In this document: positions 6,960-10,894 of the stretch, piece after piece
How positions within the stretch are numbered: position 1 is the first letter of the stretch
Layout: each line of letters begins with the position of its first letter
Assembly (NCBI GenBank): GCA_009778425.1
Contig: WRJU01000203.1
Span: 1-10,894 of the forward strand
Source: Pseudomonadota bacterium
GTDB lineage: Bacteria > Pseudomonadota > Gammaproteobacteria > Burkholderiales > Rhodocyclaceae
Length of the DNA stretch: 10,894 bases
Reading direction: 5' to 3'
Program-made: the position numbers and the translations under genes
The notes under the pieces: model-generated
Database searches by the model: none
The model's input: only the letters and a program-made list of their open reading frames with translations
What the model was told of the DNA's origin: nothing

Positions 6960-7135
6960 TGTTAAATAATAACGAAATTGCCGCAGAAATGTAAAATTTT
7001 TGTGAACTGTTTGGCGACTTCTCTCTTTTACAACAGATTTTTGTCACAACAAAATTTTTTGTAGCTGCTGATATTTTCAGGCGTTAGAATATGATCTTTG
7101 TGTCACCTTGGCCTGAAGGCGAAGCGTCGGGGTGC
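6960..7135 (-). promoter_or_regulatory. AT-rich region between recJ and the NlpC/P60 gene with repeated ACAAAAA motifs
   Basis: This 176-bp gap is far richer in A and T than its surroundings, chiefly over 6960-7100. Read on the minus strand it carries three copies of ACAAAAA (7062-7056, 7044-7038 and 7003-6997). One of these is part of a palindrome, ACAAAA-AA-TTTTGT, at 7062-7049; another TTTTGT/ACAAAA inverted pair spans 7039-7054. This is the expected place for the promoter and control sites of the NlpC/P60 gene, but no hexamer pair stands out. The repeats could be an operator, a nucleoid-protein site or simple AT-rich leader. No coding frame with a ribosome site is seen. Confidence 0.4.
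7076..7117 (-). repeat. 7-bp inverted repeat downstream of recJ
   Basis: TTCAGGC at 7076-7082 faces its exact complement GCCTGAA at 7111-7117, with a 28-nt interval. It begins 18 bp after the recJ stop. In RNA from the minus strand it could form a stem with a large loop, and the proximal arm can also form a small GCCT-TC-AGGC hairpin by itself. The distal arm is followed by a short A-rich stretch, not a U-run, so a standard terminator is not supported. Confidence 0.35.
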
Positions 7136-8833
7136 TCAGGCGGCGTCGAAGTGTTCCAGCATCAGTTGCACGTTTGACAAGCCTTTGTATTCGTTGATGT
7201 CCAGCCGGTAGGCTGCGCGAATGATGCCGGGAACGGGGTCGGTGCAGTTGAAGCGGACAGCTTCAAACCTTGCGCCGCCAAGCGAGAGTTCCAGCTTGAG
7301 GTGGCGATCCTTGAGGATGCGCTGGCGCTCGACGTGAAAAACGTTGTCGAACACCGGCGGGGGGAAGCCCTGCCCCCAGACTTCCCGCTCGACCACGCGG
7401 GCTGTTTCCAGCGAAATTTCGGCGGCATCGAGCGGACCGTCGGTGTCGATGCGCCGTTGCAGGTCGGCGGGCTCAATCAGGCTGGCGGCCACTTCCCCGA
7501 ACGCGGCGCGGAATGCCGGAAGTTTTTCTTCATGGATCGTCAGGCCCGCCGCCATTGCGTGACCGCCGAAACGCAATATCAGGCCAGAGTCCCGGCGGGC
7601 GACGAGTTCCAGCGCATCACGCAGGTGCAGGCCGGGAATGGAGCGGCCTGAGCCTTTCAGTTCGCCATCCTGCCCACGGGCAAAGGCAATCGTGGGGCGA
7701 TGCAGTTTTTCCCGGACGCGGCTGGCAACCAGCCCGACCACGCCCGGATGCCAGTCCGGCTCGAACAGCGTGAGACCGGCGTATTGGTCGTCGTCGGCAT
7801 TGAACGCTTCAAGAATCCGGTTCGCGGCCTCCTGCATCTCAAGTTCGATTTCGCGCCGTTTGCGGTTCAGGTCGTCGAGTTCGCGCGCCAGTTGCAGCGC
7901 CTGCCCGGCGTCGTCGGCAAGCAGGCATTCGATGCCCAGGTTCATGTCGGCGATTCGCCCGGCGGCATTGAGCCGAGGCCCGAGCGCGAAGCCAAGATCG
8001 AATGCCGTCGCCCGCGCGGCATCGCGCCCTGCCACGGCGAACAGCGCCCGGATGCCGGGCTGCATGTTTCCGGCCCGGATGCGTTGCAAGCCCTGCGAGA
8101 CCAGGATGCGGTTGTTATGACCGAGCTTCACCACATCGGCCACGGTTCCGAGCGCCACGAGATCGAGCAGACTGGCAAAGTTCGGTTCGCGCCCGCCCTC
8201 GATTGCGCCGCGTTCGCGCAATTCGGCGCGTAGCGCCAGCATCACGTAGAACATCACCCCGACCCCGGCCAGCGATTTGTCCGGAAAGCCGCAGCCCGGC
8301 TGGTTGGGATTCACGATCACATCGGCATCGGGCAGGGTTTCGCCGGGCAGGTGATGATCCGTGATGACCGTCGACATCCCGCGCGAGCGCGCCTCCTCGA
8401 TACCTTCGATGCTCGCGATGCCGTTATCGACCGTAATCAGCACTTCGGGTTCAAGCCTTGCCGCAAGCTCGACCATCGGCGGGGTCAGCCCGTAACCGAG
8501 GCTCACGCGGTCGGGAACCAGATAATGCACGTCCGCGCCGAATGCCCGTAGCGCCCGCACACCGACCGCGCAAGCCGTCGCGCCGTCGCAATCGTAATCG
8601 GCCACGATCACCATGCGCGCCCCGGCCTCGATGGCATCGGCCAGCAACTCCGCCGCCTCACGCGCCCCGGTAAGCAAACCCGGCGGCAACAGCGCCTTGA
8701 ATGAGAGATCGAGTTCGGCAGGGGAAACCATGCCGCGCGCGGCAAAAAGGCGCGCAAGCAGAGGAGAAACACCGGCGGCAGTGAGCGAGGAAACGGCGCG
8801 TGGAGGAATCTCGCGGGAGCGAATCGTGGTCAT
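7136..8833 (-). CDS. recJ: Single-stranded-DNA-specific 5'-3' exonuclease RecJ
   Basis: RecJ degrades single-stranded DNA 5' to 3' in RecFOR recombination, mismatch repair and base-excision repair. The 565-residue length is near that of E. coli RecJ (577). DHH-superfamily motifs are intact: VADYDCDGATA (77-87, metal ligands Asp79/81/83), TVDNG with Asp136, DHH (159-161), and GTVADVV with Asp233. The GPRLNAAGRI block (285-294) and a long helical linker (about 310-345) follow. The DHHA1 part has GSGRS (394-398) and GGHAMAAG (423-430), and the C-terminal OB-fold region runs from about 455. The frame is open 18 codons further up, but MTTIRSREIPP is preferred. Its ATG overlaps the preceding stop as ATGA, and proteins of this family begin with a short lead-in like this. 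There is no Shine-Dalgarno, so translation probably depends on coupling to the upstream gene. Confidence 0.97.
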   Translation of the reverse strand: MTTIRSREIPPRAVSSLTAAGVSPLLARLFAARGMVSPAELDLSFKALLPPGLLTGAREAAELLADAIEAGARMVIVADYDCDGATACAVGVRALRAFGADVHYLVPDRVSLGYGLTPPMVELAARLEPEVLITVDNGIASIEGIEEARSRGMSTVITDHHLPGETLPDADVIVNPNQPGCGFPDKSLAGVGVMFYVMLALRAELRERGAIEGGREPNFASLLDLVALGTVADVVKLGHNNRILVSQGLQRIRAGNMQPGIRALFAVAGRDAARATAFDLGFALGPRLNAAGRIADMNLGIECLLADDAGQALQLARELDDLNRKRREIELEMQEAANRILEAFNADDDQYAGLTLFEPDWHPGVVGLVASRVREKLHRPTIAFARGQDGELKGSGRSIPGLHLRDALELVARRDSGLILRFGGHAMAAGLTIHEEKLPAFRAAFGEVAASLIEPADLQRRIDTDGPLDAAEISLETARVVEREVWGQGFPPPVFDNVFHVERQRILKDRHLKLELSLGGARFEAVRFNCTDPVPGIIRAAYRLDINEYKGLSNVQLMLEHFDAA

Positions 8834-9882
8834 GTCGGGGGGCAGTGAACAAGGCTCAACGACAGGGGCTTGCGCCAGAAACGCCAACGCGCCCCACTGC
8901 CGAAAGTGAGAGAAAAACCGGCACGTTCACCAGGAACATACAGGGCAAAATGGCGCAAAGCCCCTCTGTCGAGCTCCCGCGCGATGGGCGCAAACCAGTC
9001 CCGTTCCAGCGCGGCGAGCGCATCCTGCCAGCGCGCGAGATCGAGGTGGCGGATGGGGGAAGCAAGCGTATCGAGCACCACCAGGGTGTCGGCGCGCAAA
9101 GAGTGATTCACATCCGGAGCGCCCGGCTCGATTCCGGCTGCCCGCGCCAACCCGCGTGCCACGGGATCGAACGCTTGTACGGCGAAGCGAGGCGTATCGG
9201 GCGTACCGAATGTGGATTGCGCGCCGTTGCCCCAGAACCACAGGCTGTTGATGAGCCGCCGCCCGTCGGCTCCGCGGGCGATATTCACCGGGTGGTTATG
9301 GAGCGCGACCTGTATTTCATTCAACACATGCCGCCAATGCCTGTCGTCGCCCTCCCCGCCTGTGGGCAGAAAATCCCGCACCGGGCGGCAAACCACGTCA
9401 TCGAGCGAAAAAAAGTGTGCCTTTGTGGGGCATTCCATACGCAAATACCAGCGCGTCGGCGCTGTGGCCGAAAAATGCCCCAAGTCGGCGAATTCGTCAT
9501 TCAACGCGGCAATCAGGGCGGCGGCCTCTGCCGCGTCGATTTCCCCCTCGTCCCCATCGAACTCATCGAGCAGCACGTGATCGCCCATGAACGACAGATT
9601 CACCGGGTCGGCACAGAGCCAGTGCGCCTTGCCGTCGCCTTGCGCGTGTCCGCTTCCGTTTTCTTCTCCCAAGAGGCGCAATGCCGCCAGAGGCAGAGAC
9701 GGATGGCTCTCCATCCCCAAAAGTCGCGCCAACAAATGTTCGCGGGAAACAGCGGGTTCCATGCGTTGCCGTCCGCGCCCGAGCAGCCGCGCAAGCGCGG
9801 CATGCGGGACATCTTTCGCCGGGTGGGGCGCTTGCGGCGAAGGCCAGATGAGGCCAGGCACGACAAGGGCAAGGCAGGTCAT
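8830..9882 (-). CDS. RpfE-type conserved protein, phosphoglycerate-mutase-like, function unknown
   Basis: I recognise this 350-residue protein as the family annotated as regulatory protein of RpfE type or as a cofactor-independent phosphoglycerate mutase-like protein. In Xanthomonas, rpfE also lies near recJ. Family-like stretches are LALVVPGLIWP (4-14), WLCADPVNLSF (88-98), LGHFSATAPTRWYLRM (134-149), NEIQVALHNHPVN (188-200) and INSLWFWGNG (211-220). I do not see the metal-binding and serine motifs expected of an active alkaline-phosphatase-superfamily enzyme, so catalysis is doubtful. No signal peptide or convincing membrane helix is seen, so it is probably cytoplasmic. It overlaps the HAD gene upstream and recJ downstream by ATGA at both ends, which makes it the middle cistron of a coupled trio. 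The family name is recalled, not searched. Confidence 0.8.
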   Translation of the reverse strand: MTCLALVVPGLIWPSPQAPHPAKDVPHAALARLLGRGRQRMEPAVSREHLLARLLGMESHPSLPLAALRLLGEENGSGHAQGDGKAHWLCADPVNLSFMGDHVLLDEFDGDEGEIDAAEAAALIAALNDEFADLGHFSATAPTRWYLRMECPTKAHFFSLDDVVCRPVRDFLPTGGEGDDRHWRHVLNEIQVALHNHPVNIARGADGRRLINSLWFWGNGAQSTFGTPDTPRFAVQAFDPVARGLARAAGIEPGAPDVNHSLRADTLVVLDTLASPIRHLDLARWQDALAALERDWFAPIARELDRGALRHFALYVPGERAGFSLTFGSGARWRFWRKPLSLSLVHCPPT

Positions 9883-10535
9883 TTTTCGCCCAATAACATC
9901 TGTTTCAATTCGGACGGCGAAGTCGCATCAAACCAACGCGAGGACATGGCCCCGGCACGAGGGATGCCATAGCCCCAGGTTGCGGCGATGAAGGGCAGAT
10001 CGTTGGCCTCGGCGGCTTCACCGTCCTCGATGCGGTCGCCCACGTAAACTGCCCGACGCGCGTCAATTTCACTGTCGGCAAGCAATCGCCCGAGCAAGGC
10101 TGCCTTGTCGGGCAATGGAGGTGTGAAAATATCGAGCGCAGTCACCGAATCGAAAATATCGGCCCATCCGAGATGCCCGACAATCAGCCGTGTCGGGTGA
10201 ATGCGCTTGTTGGTGGCAATGGCAAGCCTCATGCCTGCTGCGCGCAACGCACGGAGCATGTCGCCGATGCCGGGATAAGCCTGTGTTTCCAACAAACCGT
10301 CCGAATCGTAACTGCGCCTGAAAGCGTCGGCGAGTTGGGCAATGAGCGCGGAATCTTCGCTGCCCGCGAGCATCCGCAGGGTTTCGCCAAGGGGCGGGCC
10401 AACAATGTCCGCCTCGATGCCGCGAGCCGGAACCCGTCCGCACGAGGCAAACGCGGCGCGGTAGCTGGCAAGGATGGCTCCGGCGGAATCAATCAGCGTT
10501 CCGTCGAGATCGAAAATGATATGGGTAGGGAGCAT
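9879..10535 (-). CDS. HAD-superfamily phosphatase, phosphoglycolate phosphatase (Gph)-like
   Basis: This is a 218-residue HAD hydrolase of subfamily I with a helical cap. Motif I is FDLDGTLIDS, with nucleophile Asp9, acid/base Asp11 and Thr13. Motif II is ATNK (Thr108), motif III is the Lys144 of PDK, and motif IV is GDRIED (Asp167 and Asp171). The cap lies roughly between residues 17 and 85. Length and the TWGYG stretch (186-190) fit Gph or PpaX-like enzymes, which remove phosphate from 2-phosphoglycolate or other small phosphate esters. The substrate cannot be read from sequence, so I give no symbol. Its ATG has no clear ribosome site. The stop overlaps the next start as ATGA. One role for Gph is to clear phosphoglycolate left by repair of oxidised DNA ends, which would suit the recJ neighbour, but that link is inference. 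Confidence 0.88.
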   Translation of the reverse strand: MLPTHIIFDLDGTLIDSAGAILASYRAAFASCGRVPARGIEADIVGPPLGETLRMLAGSEDSALIAQLADAFRRSYDSDGLLETQAYPGIGDMLRALRAAGMRLAIATNKRIHPTRLIVGHLGWADIFDSVTALDIFTPPLPDKAALLGRLLADSEIDARRAVYVGDRIEDGEAAEANDLPFIAATWGYGIPRAGAMSSRWFDATSPSELKQMLLGEK

Positions 10536-10614
10536 GAATCAAAAAGCAGGGGCGCAGAAACTTTCGCATTATCGCGGAAGCGCTGTGCTGTGAGTATTTC
10601 GGAGATCAAGTATC
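10536..10614 (-). other. thiL to HAD-phosphatase gap
   Basis: These 79 bp lie between the thiL stop and the HAD gene start. There is an imperfect palindrome, TTTCGC and GCGGAA separated by ATTATC, at about 10562-10579, too weak to call a terminator. No Shine-Dalgarno precedes the HAD ATG. I see no convincing promoter hexamers. Confidence 0.35.
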
Positions 10615-10894
10615 TCAAGCATGCGGCGCAAAGTGGTCGTAGCCACACACATCGAGCGGACGCGGCGGGGCTTCCAGCCCATCGGCCAGCAGAATTGTCC
10701 CGACCTTTTCGGTGAGGTAGCCGATACGTGTGAGCGGCAGATCGAGCTTTGAGGCAAGCGCGGCAAGCGCATCACGCGCTTCTGGGCAGGCGGAGAAAAG
10801 CAGTTCGTAATCGTCCCCTCCCGCAAGCAAGGCGTGGCGAGCCAGAGGCTCGTCCGCCCCTGCCGCGATGAGCGGCGCGAGGGGGAGCGCCCCC
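10615..10894 (-). CDS. thiL: Thiamine-monophosphate kinase ThiL, C-terminal part only
   Basis: ThiL (EC 2.7.4.16) phosphorylates thiamine monophosphate to the active cofactor thiamine diphosphate, using ATP. The window holds the last 92 codons; the gene runs off the right edge, so this is a cut by the window and not a broken gene. The recognisable block is ALLAGGDDYELLFSA, the conserved substrate-site segment of the ThiL C-terminal domain (compare GGEDYEL in E. coli). It is followed by LTRIGYLTEKVG and the terminal GYDHF. Its TGA is at 10617-10615. The downstream neighbour is a HAD phosphatase and not pgpA, a common partner of thiL elsewhere. Whether thiL is co-transcribed with the HAD-rpfE-recJ trio across the 79-bp gap is uncertain. 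Confidence 0.93.
   Translation of the reverse strand, partial: GALPLAPLIAAGADEPLARHALLAGGDDYELLFSACPEARDALAALASKLDLPLTRIGYLTEKVGTILLADGLEAPPRPLDVCGYDHFAPHA

Noticed and set aside
8834..8887. Possible 18-residue N-terminal extension of RecJ
   Set aside because: It would overlap the RpfE-type gene by more than 50 bp. The ATGA overlap start matches the pattern at the trio's other junction.
8800..9972. A 390-codon open frame on the plus strand, opposite the RpfE-type gene and both its junctions
   Set aside because: It is in exact codon register with the minus-strand RpfE-type gene. In GC-rich DNA this antisense frame stays open because its stops would need the rare sense codons TTA, CTA or TCA. 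The translation looks like no known family.

Overview
This is a compact, GC-rich stretch of bacterial chromosome. All eleven recognisable genes lie on the minus strand, so transcription runs from position 10894 towards 1. The gene content points to a proteobacterium, most likely a betaproteobacterium. The signs are the split hemC-hemD-hemX-hemY order, a Bpt-type leucyltransferase beside aat, and an RpfE-type protein beside recJ. The genus cannot be told from the window.

In transcription order, 10894-10615 is the 3' end of thiL (thiamine-phosphate kinase). After 79 bp comes a tightly coupled trio at 10535-7136: a HAD-family phosphatase of the phosphoglycolate phosphatase type, an RpfE-type protein of unknown function, and the single-strand exonuclease gene recJ. 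Both junctions in the trio are ATGA stop/start overlaps, so it is almost certainly one transcript with translational coupling. A distinctly AT-rich gap (6960-7135) follows and leads into a secreted NlpC/P60 cell-wall hydrolase (6959-6090).

Next come aat and bpt (5997-4479). These are two N-degron enzymes that add Leu/Phe or Leu to protein N-termini and so mark proteins for ClpS/ClpAP degradation. The ribosome binding site of bpt starts inside the aat stop codon. A 106-bp gap holding a possible -10 box leads into the tetrapyrrole operon hemC-hemD-hemX-hemY (4372-140), with gaps of 6, 11 and 10 bp. HemC and HemD convert porphobilinogen to uroporphyrinogen III. HemX and HemY are the membrane proteins that usually travel with them; their exact roles are not settled. 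Beyond hemY, positions 7-121 are non-coding and consist largely of GC-rich hairpins of a REP-like kind.

Most of the window is conserved housekeeping DNA. I see no tRNA, rRNA, CRISPR array, insertion sequence, phage gene or broken gene, and no convincing undescribed system. The points most worth a second look are the RpfE-type protein locked between a HAD phosphatase and RecJ, the repeat-rich AT island upstream of the NlpC/P60 gene, and the hairpin cluster after hemY.
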